Positions 18,585 through 26,254 of a DNA stretch of 64,000 bases are shown here, in pieces. Positions within the stretch are counted from its first letter, which is position 1. Each line of letters begins with the position of its first letter. Below the pieces are notes generated by a model. It was given only the letters and a program-made list of their open reading frames with translations. It searched no databases and was not told the origin of the DNA. Where the stretch lies: assembly GCA_934402375.1 (NCBI GenBank), contig CAKRUB010000002.1:186001-250000 (forward strand), read 5' to 3'. The stretch comes from an uncultured Acetatifactor sp. (GTDB taxonomy: Bacteria > Bacillota > Clostridia > Lachnospirales > Lachnospiraceae). The position numbers and the translations under genes are program-made.

Positions 18585-18752
18585 CAGTTCAGCCCCGGGG
18601 ACATTCATAAAAGCGTCTGCTGCGCAGCCGACGCCGCTTTGCGGCTCACCTTTTATTTCATTACCGGGCGCTCCGCTCATAGAACGACAGAACCGGCGCT
18701 TTGTGTGCAAGCACCCACGCTCCGATTCTGCCGCTCTATGGCTGAACTGTTA
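18582..18752. repeat. 171-bp inverted-repeat element, complete copy
   Basis: TAACAGTTCAGCC at 18582-18594 and its exact inverse GGCTGAACTGTTA at 18740-18752 bound a 171-base element. Its left part (CATTCATAAAAGCGTCTGC... CGCCGCTTTGCGGC) recurs almost unchanged at 43319-43384. It begins at the stop codon of the first glutamine synthetase and has no coding potential. The form (13-base terminal repeats, <200 bp, dispersed) fits a MITE or REP-like element. The stop-codon overlap is compatible with insertion at a TA. Confidence 0.78.
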
Positions 18753-18776
18753 AAATAAAATTTTTTATTTTAGGGC

Positions 18777-18805
18777 TTGCATTTGTAAAAAAAATGAGTT
18801 ATAGT
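18777..18805 (+). promoter_or_regulatory. Promoter of the second glutamine synthetase
   Basis: TTGCAT (18777-18782) and TATAGT (18800-18805) are spaced by 17 bases. The predicted start near 18813 gives a leader of about 115 bases containing a terminator-like hairpin. Confidence 0.75.
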
Positions 18806-18857
18806 ATGAAACCATAGAGGGCAACCTTATAACTAAACAGGTTTTCAAGATGAAACG

Positions 18858-18893
18858 AAGGCGTTTACACGGGGAGTGTAGCGCCTTTTTTGT
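18858..18893 (+). terminator. Leader hairpin with T-run (candidate attenuator)
   Basis: AAGGCG pairs with CGCCTT, with an inner ACAC-GGGGA-GTGT stem and TTTTTTG immediately after. It lies between the promoter and the ribosome site of the second glutamine synthetase. It should therefore stop transcription unless overridden, which makes the gene a candidate for antitermination control. The controlling factor cannot be read from the sequence; the preceding leader bases 18815-18857 could hold the competing fold. Confidence 0.68.
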
Positions 18894-18929
18894 TTTGAAA
18901 ATTTAATTCAAACAAGGGAGGATTCGACT

Positions 18930-21041
18930 ATGAGTGAAGTGTTAAATGTGGAAGACATCTTTGCCAGCAAGGTATTTACACTGGGTAAGATGAAAGAGAG
19001 ACTGCCTAAGAGTACCTTTAAAGAGGTTAAGAAGGTTATGGAGCAGGGCGGTGAACTGTCGCTGGCTGCCGCCGATGTTGTCGCAAAGGCAATGAAGGAC
19101 TGGGCCGTAGAGAACGGCGCGACCCATTACACTCACTGGTTCCAGCCGCTGACCGGAATTACCGCTGAAAAGCATGACGCATTTGTGACCCATCCCGATG
19201 AGGAGGGCAGAATGCTCATGGAGTTCTCGGGAAAAGAGCTGATCAAGGGCGAGCCGGATGCGTCTTCCTTCCCCTCGGGCGGATTGCGTGCAACCTTTGA
19301 GGCAAGAGGCTATACCGCATGGGATATTACATCTCCTGCATTTCTGAAGGAGGATGCGACCGGAGTGATTCTCTGCATCCCTACGGCGTTCTGTTCTTAT
19401 ACAGGAGAAGCGCTGGATAAGAAGACACCGCTGCTCCGTTCCATGGAGGCAGTCAGCGAGCAGGCGCTCCGTATCGTGAGACTTTTTGGAAACACCGAGG
19501 CGACGAAGGTTGTCGCAAGCGTCGGTCCCGAGCAGGAATATTTCCTTGTTGACAGGGAGAAATACTTACAGCGTGAGGATCTGATCTTTGCGGGACGGAC
19601 ATTGTTCGGTGCACCGGCTCCCAAGGGACAGGAGCTTGAGGATCACTATTTCGGAACGATCCGTGAGCGCATCGGTTCTTATATGAAGGATCTGAATATC
19701 GAATTGTGGAAGCTCGGCGTTACCGCGAAGACCCAGCACAATGAGGTCGCTCCCGCACAGCATGAGCTTGCACCGGTTTATGAGACGGCAAATATCGCGG
19801 TAGACCATAACCAGCTGGTAATGGAGACGATGAAGAAGGTGGCAGGGCGCCACGGCATGACCTGTCTGCTTCATGAGAAGCCCTTCGCAGGTGTGAACGG
19901 CTCCGGTAAACATAACAACTGGTCGCTGGGAACCGATAACGGCATAAATCTTCTCGATCCTGGTGACACACCGAACGAGAACATCCAGTTCCTGCTGGTA
20001 CTTGCCTGCATCATGAAAGCGGTTGACACCCATGCTGATCTGCTTCGCCAGAGTGCATCTGACGTCGGCAATGATCACAGACTGGGAGCAAACGAGGCAC
20101 CGCCCGCAATCATCTCCATGTTCCTCGGAGAGCAGCTTGAGGATGTTGTAAAGCAGCTCATTGAGACAGGAGAGGCTGCACATCTGATCGAGGGAGGCAA
20201 GCTGGAGACAGGCGTTTCCACACTTCCTGATTTCGAGAAGGATGCAACGGATCGTAACAGAACCTCACCGTTTGCATTTACCGGAAATAAATTTGAGTTC
20301 CGTATGGTCGGTTCGGCTGACTCTATCGCAAGCCCGAACACAACGCTTAATGCAATTGTAGCAGAAGCGTTCTGCGAGGCGGCTGACATACTGGAGAAGG
20401 CGGATAACTTTGACATTGCCGTACATGATCTGATCAAGGAATACATGACCAAGCACCAGAGAATTGTCTTCAACGGAGACGGATATTCCGAGGAGTGGGT
20501 AAAGGAAGCTGAGAGACGCGGACTGCCGAACATCAAGTCCATGGTAGAGGCAGCGTCCACGCTGACGACAGACAAGGCAATCAAGCTGTTTGAAAGATTC
20601 GGTATCTTTACGAAGGTTGAACTGGAATCCCGCGAGGAGATTACCTATGAGACTTACGCAAAGACCATCAATATCGAGGCACTTACCATGATCGACATGG
20701 CGAGCAAGAAATTCATTCCGGCAGTCGTAAAGTATACGAAGACACTTGCGGATACCGTGATTGCCGTGAAGGAGGCGGGAGCGGATGCATCCGTTCAGGC
20801 AGAGCTGCTCGGCGACGTGAGCATCAGGCTTTCCGCTGCGAAGGCTGCGCTGACCAAGCTGGAGAAGGCGGTTGCCGATGCTACTGTAATGGAGGATGTA
20901 AAGGCACAGGCATTCTTCTACAAGGATACCGTAAAGGATGCCATGGCTGAGCTGCGTGCACCGATTGATGAACTGGAGATGCTGGTGGACAAGGAAGTAT
21001 GGCCGGTACCTACCTATGGTGAGCTGACCTTTGAAGTATAA
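18930..21041 (+). CDS. glnN: Glutamine synthetase type III, second copy
   Basis: This is again 703 residues and strikingly close to the first copy through residue ~640. Shared motifs include [23 protein letters not shown] and [16 protein letters not shown]. Divergence is concentrated in the C-terminal ~80 residues. It has its own promoter and leader hairpin and an AAGGGAGG ribosome site. Equal length and position suggest local duplication followed by regulatory separation. A terminator follows. Both copies look catalytically intact. Confidence 0.93.
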   Translation: MSEVLNVEDIFASKVFTLGKMKERLPKSTFKEVKKVMEQGGELSLAAADVVAKAMKDWAVENGATHYTHWFQPLTGITAEKHDAFVTHPDEEGRMLMEFSGKELIKGEPDASSFPSGGLRATFEARGYTAWDITSPAFLKEDATGVILCIPTAFCSYTGEALDKKTPLLRSMEAVSEQALRIVRLFGNTEATKVVASVGPEQEYFLVDREKYLQREDLIFAGRTLFGAPAPKGQELEDHYFGTIRERIGSYMKDLNIELWKLGVTAKTQHNEVAPAQHELAPVYETANIAVDHNQLVMETMKKVAGRHGMTCLLHEKPFAGVNGSGKHNNWSLGTDNGINLLDPGDTPNENIQFLLVLACIMKAVDTHADLLRQSASDVGNDHRLGANEAPPAIISMFLGEQLEDVVKQLIETGEAAHLIEGGKLETGVSTLPDFEKDATDRNRTSPFAFTGNKFEFRMVGSADSIASPNTTLNAIVAEAFCEAADILEKADNFDIAVHDLIKEYMTKHQRIVFNGDGYSEEWVKEAERRGLPNIKSMVEAASTLTTDKAIKLFERFGIFTKVELESREEITYETYAKTINIEALTMIDMASKKFIPAVVKYTKTLADTVIAVKEAGADASVQAELLGDVSIRLSAAKAALTKLEKAVADATVMEDVKAQAFFYKDTVKDAMAELRAPIDELEMLVDKEVWPVPTYGELTFEV

Positions 21042-21061
21042 GTGAACGGAAAACAGAGAGG

Positions 21062-21094
21062 AGTCTGCCGCATATCAATGCGGCAGGCTTTTTT
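21062..21094 (+). terminator. Terminator after the second glutamine synthetase
   Basis: AGTCTGCCGCAT and ATGCGGCAGGCT pair around ATCA-type loop bases, followed by six T residues. Confidence 0.85.
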
Positions 21095-21162
21095 CGTTGA
21101 TGCGCTATAGGTGCGCTCTGGCGAGGGTCAGATCCGGAGCAATCATTATTTTGTAATAGGGG

Positions 21163-21190
21163 TTGTATTTTTTGCTCTATTGCATATAAT
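21163..21190 (+). promoter_or_regulatory. Promoter of the DUF4143 ATPase gene
   Basis: TTGTAT (21163-21168) and a perfect TATAAT (21185-21190) lie 16 bases apart. The -10 overlaps the first of three 33-base repeats, so whatever binds the repeats could block this promoter. Confidence 0.7.
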
Positions 21191-21275
21191 AAAAGTGTGA
21201 TTGCGAAACACAAAAACAGTAATAAAAGTGTGATTAGTAAGCACGAAATTATTAATAAAAATGTGGGGACAAGGA
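21187..21275 (+). repeat. Three 33-bp direct repeats between promoter and start codon
   Basis: TAATAAAAGTGTG starts at 21187, 21220 and (as TAATAAAAATGTG) 21253, an exact 33-base period; the third unit is cut short by the ribosome site. The first two units each contain a GTG-N11-CAC dyad with changed intervening bases, the third a weaker GTG-N11-ATG. Three turns of B-DNA per period would place all units on one face. This resembles an operator array, with autoregulation inferred rather than shown. Confidence 0.78.
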
Positions 21276-21276
21276 C

Positions 21277-22638
21277 ATGGAACGTTTTGCTTTAAAAAAA
21301 CTGCTGGACTGGAAGAATTCGCCCTACCGTAAGCCTTTGATTCTGAAAGGGGTGCGTCAGGTAGGCAAGACATGGATTCTGAAGGAGTTTGGCAGGCGTT
21401 ACTATGAAAATACTGCTTATTTTAACTTTGATGAAAACGAAGAATACAAACAGTTCTTCGAGACTACCAAGGATGTTGACCGCATTCTACAAAACCTAAT
21501 ATTGGCGAGCGGTCAGAAAATTCTACCCGGAAAAACATTGATTATCTTTGACGAAGTGCAGGACTGTCCTAAAGTTATTAACTCTATGAAGTATTTTTGC
21601 GAGAATGCGCCGCAGTATCATATTGCCTGCGCCGGTTCTCTGCTGGGAATTGCACTGGCAAAGCCATCCTCTTTCCCTGTCGGTAAGGTCAATTTCATGC
21701 AGGTTGATCCTATGACTTTTTCGGAATTTTTAATTGCCAATGGAGATGAAAATCTTGCTGCATATCTGGAAAGTGTGGATATCATTGAGCCGATTCCAGA
21801 TGCATTCTTTAATCCTTTGTATGAGAAATTGAAGATGTACTATGTTACAGGCGGTATGCCTGAGTCCGTGTTGATGTGGACAGAGGCTCGTGACGTTTCC
21901 GCTATGCAGGAAGCCCTGTCAGGCATTGCTGATGCCTATGAGCGTGATTTCGCAAAACATCCGAATGTCAGCGAGTTCCCTAAGATTTCCATGATTTGGA
22001 AGTCTATACCTTCTCAGCTGGCAAGGGAGAACAAGAAATTTATCTACAAGGCTGTCAAAGAAGGCGCAAGAGCCCGTGAATATAAGGATGCGTTGCAGTG
22101 GCTGGTAGATGCCCGATTAGTGCATAAAATTTACCGCAGCTCCGCTCCCGGTCTTCCTGTGGCGGCTTACGATGACTTGTCAGCCTTTAAGATTTATCTT
22201 GCTGATGTTGGTCTGCTTCGCCGCCTGGCACAGCTGGCTCCCACAGCCTTTGGAGAGGGAAATCGTTTGTTCACCGAGTTTAAGGGTGCGTTGACCGAGA
22301 ATTTTGTGCTGCAAACTTTGATTACACAGTTTGAGGTAGTTCCTCGCTACTGGACGCAGAACAACCCACCCTACGAAGTGGATTTCCTGATCCAGCGTGA
22401 GAATGACATTTTTCCTGTCGAGGTCAAATCCGAAGCCAATACAACCAGCAGAAGCCTGAAGAAATTCAAAGAACTATTTCCCGATAAGGTCAAACTCCGT
22501 ATACGTTTTTCTTTGGACAATCTGAAGTTGGACGATGATATGTTGAACATCCCTCTGTTTATGGCTGATCAGGCGGATCGACTGATTGGGCTGGCGTTAG
22601 AACAGAGAAATATATTGTCAAAACAAAATGCACATTAA
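21277..22638 (+). CDS. AAA-type ATPase with DUF4143 domain
   Basis: The 453-residue protein belongs to the COG1373-like ATPases. The N-terminal AAA module has VRQVGKTWILKEF (Walker A, about 26-38) and TLIIFDEVQDCP (Walker B, about 87-98). The C-terminal DUF4143 nuclease-like region carries YEVDFLIQRENDIFPVEVKSE, which matches the D-(E/V)xK pattern of PD-(D/E)XK-like folds. Function is unknown; such genes are abundant and sporadic in anaerobes and often look mobile. ATG 21277 follows GGGGACAAGGAC. The repeat-bearing leader is its most unusual feature. Confidence 0.87.
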   Translation: MERFALKKLLDWKNSPYRKPLILKGVRQVGKTWILKEFGRRYYENTAYFNFDENEEYKQFFETTKDVDRILQNLILASGQKILPGKTLIIFDEVQDCPKVINSMKYFCENAPQYHIACAGSLLGIALAKPSSFPVGKVNFMQVDPMTFSEFLIANGDENLAAYLESVDIIEPIPDAFFNPLYEKLKMYYVTGGMPESVLMWTEARDVSAMQEALSGIADAYERDFAKHPNVSEFPKISMIWKSIPSQLARENKKFIYKAVKEGARAREYKDALQWLVDARLVHKIYRSSAPGLPVAAYDDLSAFKIYLADVGLLRRLAQLAPTAFGEGNRLFTEFKGALTENFVLQTLITQFEVVPRYWTQNNPPYEVDFLIQRENDIFPVEVKSEANTTSRSLKKFKELFPDKVKLRIRFSLDNLKLDDDMLNIPLFMADQADRLIGLALEQRNILSKQNAH

Positions 22639-22689
22639 CAAATTAGGTGACATTTTGTAATATACGAATATCATGGGTAAACTGGATTT

Positions 22690-22810
22690 GAGGTTACACC
22701 CTATAACGTAATGCTGTAGAAATGAGAATGTCGGAAAGCCGCGTGAGGGAAAACCTCATGCATGGAGGGATGAAACCATAGCGTTTCAAGAAGACGGGTT
22801 TACATTGCCT
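22690..22810 (+). other. Structured-RNA or group II intron-like fragment in a 388-bp gap
   Basis: The 22639-23026 gap lacks an obvious gene. AACGTAATGCTGTAGAAATGAGAA followed by GGAAAGCCGCG, then a TGAGG-GAAAA-CCTCA hairpin and GCATGGAGGGATGAAACC, resembles the GNNAAGCCG...GAAA...GTACGG stretch found near group II intron reverse-transcriptase genes. No reverse transcriptase or intron ends are visible, so this would be a decayed scrap. The assignment is from memory of the motif only. Confidence 0.3.
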
Positions 22811-22875
22811 TTTGAGGGAAAATATGTTATCCTATGTGGGATAAAATAGTAAAATACATAACGAGAAATTGAACA

Positions 22876-22971
22876 ATGCGAGAAAACATCAGGAGCGTTC
22901 TTTTAAGCCTGCTGAAATATATAATCACCCTGTTTGCTGCGGGAATCATAGGCATTCTTCTTCTCACATAG
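22876..22971 (+). CDS. Possible 31-residue membrane peptide
   Basis: The frame from ATG 22876 to TAG 22969 encodes a basic N-terminus (MRENIRSVLLSLLKY) and one hydrophobic segment (about 14-31, IITLFAAGIIGILLL). There is no convincing ribosome site. It could be a small membrane peptide or the N-terminal remnant of a membrane protein whose remainder continues downstream at 23027. Weak call. Confidence 0.25.
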   Translation: MRENIRSVLLSLLKYIITLFAAGIIGILLLT

Positions 22972-23026
22972 GCATATTGTATTCCGGTAAATCCTGAGAC
23001 AAGGAGTATCCGCCGTATTCTATCGC

Positions 23027-23597
23027 ATGGAGGGCAGTCTGAAGGAAGAACTCAGGCTGCTGCACCAGACATATAATCGGATCGATACCCTTTACAATAA
23101 TTTCAGGCATTATTTCTTTCCGCTGTTTATATTGATTTTACTGGCATGGATTGTGTTTTTTGTCTATCGCTTCTGGCGTAGGGATTTACAGATAAAATCG
23201 CAACAATTGATATATGCAGCGGTGACATTGACTTCTGCTGCATGGTATCTTATTTTAAATAATCACACATCGATACATCATCTGTTTACTTACAGAATTT
23301 ATGGAGCGTCTCTGCTTGGGTTTATGCTGTTTGTGTGCGGGTGCATGGATGACAGAGAGGATTGCAGAACATCATGGAAGGATTATATGAAAAGAGGCAT
23401 GGCGCTTGCGTTATGCTTTGGCGTTGGACTGGCTGCCACCAGACTCGCAAAGGAAGACATGGTAAACCTGAATGGTCTATCGCGGACATTTCCAGACCAT
23501 TCCCATAAAGCTTTTTATGGCAGGCTGTGTTGCTGCCTTTCTACTGATGTGGGTGCTGTCAATTAAAACCTTCGCTAAAAAAATTGAAAAAATTTGA
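23027..23597 (+). pseudogene. Membrane protein, frameshifted near its 3' end
   Basis: From ATG 23027 the frame gives a membrane protein with four hydrophobic segments (for example FFPLFILILLAWIVFFVYRF, about 30-49). Near 23500-23517 the encoded segment loses membrane character and ends at 23566. The other forward frame, from ATG 23517 to TGA 23597, encodes MAGCVAAFLLMWVLSIKTF followed by a lysine-rich end, a typical final helix and cytoplasmic tail. A one-base shift near the T-run at 23512-23516 would join them. No family recognised; no strong ribosome site. Confidence 0.5.
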
Positions 23598-23606
23598 ATT
23601 TAGGTA

Positions 23607-23635
23607 TTGCAATTTGGTAATACTTCGTGTATACT
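23607..23635 (+). promoter_or_regulatory. Promoter of tRNA-Gln
   Basis: TTGCAA (23607-23612) and TATACT (23630-23635) have 17-base spacing and end 18 bases before the tRNA. Confidence 0.78.
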
Positions 23636-23653
23636 CTATCAAGTAATACAGAT

Positions 23654-23725
23654 AGGGCTATCGCCAAACGGTAAGGCAACGGACTCTGACTCCGTCATTT
23701 CAAGGTTCGAATCCTTGTAGCCCTG
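23654..23725 (+). tRNA. tRNA-Gln (anticodon CUG)
   Basis: The acceptor stem AGGGCTA pairs with TAGCCCT. The anticodon stem ACGGA/TCCGT carries the loop CTCTGAC with anticodon CTG, and the T arm is CAAGG-TTCGAAT-CCTTG. The D arm GCC...GGC is present and no CCA is encoded. It is a single-tRNA unit with its own promoter and terminator, on the edge of the accessory region. Confidence 0.95.
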
Positions 23726-23731
23726 CTCATT

Positions 23732-23766
23732 AAAACCTCAGTAGAGAAATCTACTGAGGTTTTTTG
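23732..23766 (+). terminator. tRNA-Gln terminator
   Basis: AAACCTCAGTAG and CTACTGAGGTTT pair perfectly around AGAAAT, then a T-run. Confidence 0.92.
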
Positions 23767-23951
23767 GTGTCCGGAAAATACCGGATTTACGGAATGTATT
23801 GAAAAATACTTTTGCCAAGTAAGAGAGTGGGGAACAGGAGAGCATGGCAGGAAGTATTTACTAGTATTGTTGGATAAGTAATAATATTTACCTATGGATA
23901 GGTCAATTTATAGGTAAAAGTTTTTGGAAAAAATGACGTAGGATAATTTTC

Positions 23952-23980
23952 AGGGCAAAAATTTCGATTTTTGCCCTATT
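23952..23980. terminator. Perfect hairpin in the 420-bp gap after tRNA-Gln
   Basis: AGGGCAAAAA and TTTTTGCCCT pair around TTTCGA, followed by ATTTT. The gap from 23726 to 24144 otherwise shows no gene. It contains a TATAAT at 24054-24059 and a CTCAAT...ATTGAG dyad around 24077-24105 that could control the Mor-like gene. Confidence 0.6.
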
Positions 23981-24144
23981 TTGTCGAAAAAAAATGAAAA
24001 AGACAAGGAAAAAATGCAACAGAATCTCAAATGAGAACACAATAAGGATACGCTATAATTTATCCCAAGATAAGTACTACTCAATGATATTATCGGAATT
24101 GAGGTGGGATAAGAGCAGATAATTTACGAGAGAAGGTAAGGCAA

Positions 24145-24411
24145 ATGAACGATCAAAAAAGGCACAAGGAGGGAGCAGCGGATATTTATAGAACCCTTAT
24201 GGATTTGGTAGGACCTGAAGACACAGAGCTGATTTTCAAAGAGTTCCGCGGACAACAGGTTACCTTTCCGAAGAGATTCTACAAGGCAGACTATGTGGCA
24301 GGAGAAGTCAAGCGACGCTATGATGGTACGAATTTGCAGGAACTTGCCAAAGAATTTGATTATACGGACAGACACTTGCGAAAGATCATATTTGAAACTA
24401 CAGGAAAGTAA
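24145..24411 (+). CDS. Mor-type transcription activator domain protein
   Basis: This 88-residue DNA-binding protein has the layout of the Mor/C middle-gene activator family of phage Mu-like elements: ELIFKEFRGQQVTFPKRFYKAD and a C-terminal helix-turn-helix, RRYDGTNLQELAKEFDYTDRHLRKII. Such solo proteins are common in clostridial mobile DNA. ATG 24145 follows GAGAGAAGG. It heads a four-gene AT-rich cassette, and control of that cassette is a reasonable inference. Confidence 0.75.
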   Translation: MNDQKRHKEGAADIYRTLMDLVGPEDTELIFKEFRGQQVTFPKRFYKADYVAGEVKRRYDGTNLQELAKEFDYTDRHLRKIIFETTGK

Positions 24412-24425
24412 AAAAGGAGAAAACC

Positions 24426-25157
24426 ATGGATAATGAGAGAGAACAACTGATAACTGATTTTAGAAGAATAAGAGATATTTGGAAAGCCTGGTACGATTTA
24501 TACAGTGAAAAAATTAATGTTGAGAATGAAATAAAACAAGTTGAGCAGGAAGTAGCGGATATTGACCATAAAGGTGGTGGATGGATTGTTGCTATATGGA
24601 TAATAGCGACGATTTTGGTATTTTTTAATTTAGGATTTCTATGGGGAGTAGGTTTCTTGGTGATAGGATTTTTTGTACAAGCAGCGGTTGATGGATTGCT
24701 TTATAACAACAAGAGAGCTGCGGAAAAGGAACAGTTGCTCAATAGTAAAATGCCTCCACTACAGGAAAGACAACAGGCAGCAGAAGAGAAAATTGCTGAA
24801 TATAAAGAAACCGAGGACTTTCAGTTCGCGTTTAGAAGCAATTATATTCCTGAAAAATATAATACTTTAGAAACGGTGAAGGAGCTGTTGGGATATTTGG
24901 AGGATGGAAGAGCTGATACAAAGAAGGAAGCATTTAATTTGTATGAGAGCGTGCAGCATGAGAAGCGGATGGAAGAAATGCAGAAGTCCATTCAGAATGC
25001 TACAGAGGCAACTGCTGTTGAAGCAGCAAAGCAGACAAGCAAAATGGGTAATATTGAGCGAAATACACATTCTGCAGCAACCGCAGCGAAGATAAATGCT
25101 GTAACAAGCTTTGGTGCATATAGAAATGCAAAGAAAATAAATAAAAAACTCAGATAA
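24426..25157 (+). CDS. Membrane protein with long coiled-coil regions, unknown
   Basis: The 243-residue protein starts with a charged helix (1-50). Two adjacent membrane segments follow, GGWIVAIWIIATILVFF and WGVGFLVIGFFVQAAVDG (about 50-90). A charged, glutamate/glutamine-rich region then gives way to an alanine-rich C-terminal segment ending in lysines. No family recognised. It follows the Mor-like gene by 14 bases behind AAAAGGAGAAAACC and precedes the zinc ribbon by 14. Confidence 0.72.
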   Translation: MDNEREQLITDFRRIRDIWKAWYDLYSEKINVENEIKQVEQEVADIDHKGGGWIVAIWIIATILVFFNLGFLWGVGFLVIGFFVQAAVDGLLYNNKRAAEKEQLLNSKMPPLQERQQAAEEKIAEYKETEDFQFAFRSNYIPEKYNTLETVKELLGYLEDGRADTKKEAFNLYESVQHEKRMEEMQKSIQNATEATAVEAAKQTSKMGNIERNTHSAATAAKINAVTSFGAYRNAKKINKKLR

Positions 25158-25171
25158 GAGAGGAAGACAGA

Positions 25172-25378
25172 ATGAAGTGCCCCAGATGCGGATATGATGA
25201 TTGTCGAATTATAGCAGAATCGGAGACAACAGGTTCGGACTATTCTGTGTGCAAAGGAATATGCGGTGGGATTCTGTTGGGACCATTGGGTACGATATGT
25301 GGATGGACGGATGATAGAAAAACGGAGACAAGAGCATATTGGGTATGCAAGAAATGTGGATTCAAGTTTGAAGCGTAA
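25172..25378 (+). CDS. Small double zinc-ribbon protein
   Basis: The 68-residue protein has two CxxC pairs at the ends (MKCPRCGYDDC and WVCKKCGFKFE), with a glycine-rich hydrophobic turn GICGGILLGPLGTICG between. It could bind one zinc or carry a short membrane-dipping loop. The pattern resembles phage and mobile-element ribbon proteins. GAGAGGAAG precedes the ATG. Its end overlaps the open frame of the following DUF2085-like gene. Confidence 0.7.
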   Translation: MKCPRCGYDDCRIIAESETTGSDYSVCKGICGGILLGPLGTICGWTDDRKTETRAYWVCKKCGFKFEA

Positions 25379-25412
25379 GGATAGAAATGCGTTAGCAATT
25401 TGGATCAAAGCA

Positions 25413-25745
25413 ATGGAAATTGGAAAAAAATTAGGTTGTCATCAGAAGCCTGAAAGAAGTTTTTCCTACAAAGGGTATCAATTTCCTGTCTGTGCAAGAT
25501 GCACGGGGATTATAATTTCTACCTTGTTTACATATGGTTTATATAGTAAGCGTCAGTTATCAATAGGAATATCAGTACTATTTCTGAGCGCAATGGTATG
25601 TGATGGATTGATGCAGTATTTTGGAATAAAGGATTCCAATAATGCCAGACGGTTTGTGACGGGATGTCTAGGTGGTATAGGACTTACGTCGATACGCCTG
25701 CGTTTATACTCAAAGATATGGAATCGACTCAAGAGATTAGCTTGA
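25413..25745 (+). CDS. DUF2085-like membrane protein
   Basis: The conserved block GCHQKPERSFSYKGYQFPVCARCTG is the DUF2085 signature (cysteine/histidine pairs before the first helix; shown split: GCHQKPERSF and QFPVCARCTG). Two or three membrane segments follow. The frame is open from 25266; ATG 25413 has no good ribosome site and non-ATG starts nearer 25368 are possible. Length is ~110 residues, normal for short members. Function unknown. It closes the cassette and is followed by a strong terminator. Confidence 0.7.
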   Translation: MEIGKKLGCHQKPERSFSYKGYQFPVCARCTGIIISTLFTYGLYSKRQLSIGISVLFLSAMVCDGLMQYFGIKDSNNARRFVTGCLGGIGLTSIRLRLYSKIWNRLKRLA

Positions 25746-25757
25746 GTCGATTCTTTT
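25721..25757. terminator. Strong bidirectional terminator ending the cassette
   Basis: GAATCGACTCAAG and CTTGAGTCGATTC pair perfectly around AGATTAG, followed by TTTTATTTT. The left arm overlaps the last codons of the DUF2085-like gene, and the other strand serves the convergent excisionase fragment. Confidence 0.9.
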
Positions 25758-25917
25758 ATTTTGAAATGAGATAATGTATCAGATCTAACTTGTAGATACG
25801 ATAGCTATTCCTCAATACAATAGCGGGAATCTCCCCTTTCTGAATTAATTCCAACATCTTATTTTTTCCAATATGAAGAAGTGATTGTGCCTGCAATACG
25901 GTAACTAACCTGAAACA
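25756..25917 (-). pseudogene. Excisionase-like helix-turn-helix fragment
   Basis: On the minus strand an unbroken frame to the stop at 25756 reads LQAQSLLHIGKNKMLELI, then QKGEIPAIVLRNSYRIYK and LDLIHYLISK. This is the MerR-like HTH_17 pattern of transposon excisionases and HTH adaptors. No start codon or ribosome site exists upstream in frame, so the 5' part is lost. The adjacent integrase tail on the other strand supports a mobile-element origin. Confidence 0.55.
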
Positions 25918-26170
25918 TTGGGCGGAAGCAATCTACCGTGCGGCTGATCTCGAAGTACTGGGAGGAAGCTTGCATGTGCTCCGCCGAACTCTGGCAACGA
26001 GAATGTATGATAATGGAGCTCCTATTAAACAGATTGCTTCTTACATTGGTGATTCGGAGGCTGCTACAGAAAAATATTATATTGCTGCCAGGAAAAAGAT
26101 TGTTTCCGAGGGGAAGGTGACACAGATTGTACCGGTACCCGGTCAGAGGCAGATACAGAAAATATCGTAG
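25901..26170 (+). pseudogene. Tyrosine recombinase (integrase), C-terminal fragment
   Basis: About 89 residues are in frame, with HVLRRTLATRMYDNGAP (box II His-x-x-Arg) and IASYIGDSEAATEKYYIAA, which supplies the catalytic tyrosine. The first arginine box and the entire N-terminal part are missing, so this is a dead end piece of an integrase. It overlaps the excisionase-like fragment tail to tail, as if two ends of a deleted element were joined here. Confidence 0.75.
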
Positions 26171-26254
26171 AGCAGCCATTGAGAAAATGAGAGGCTTGTG
26201 GTACTATGATTACAGAAAACAGCACATATTAGGAACAGAAAGAAGGTGTAGGTA

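Noticed and set aside
18815..18893. Glutamine riboswitch or ANTAR-target RNA
   Set aside because: Neither the glnA-motif core nor paired hexaloops with the expected A and G could be identified; only a leader terminator is supported.
21187..21275. Possible CRISPR array
   Set aside because: Only three units with no constant-length unique spacers; the period is explained by direct repeats containing small dyads ahead of one gene.
23654..26170. tRNA-Gln 3' end as an attachment site for the accessory cassette
   Set aside because: No second copy of the tRNA 3' sequence (GTTCGAATCCTTGTAGCCCT) is visible up to 26.7 kb, so integration at this tRNA cannot be shown.
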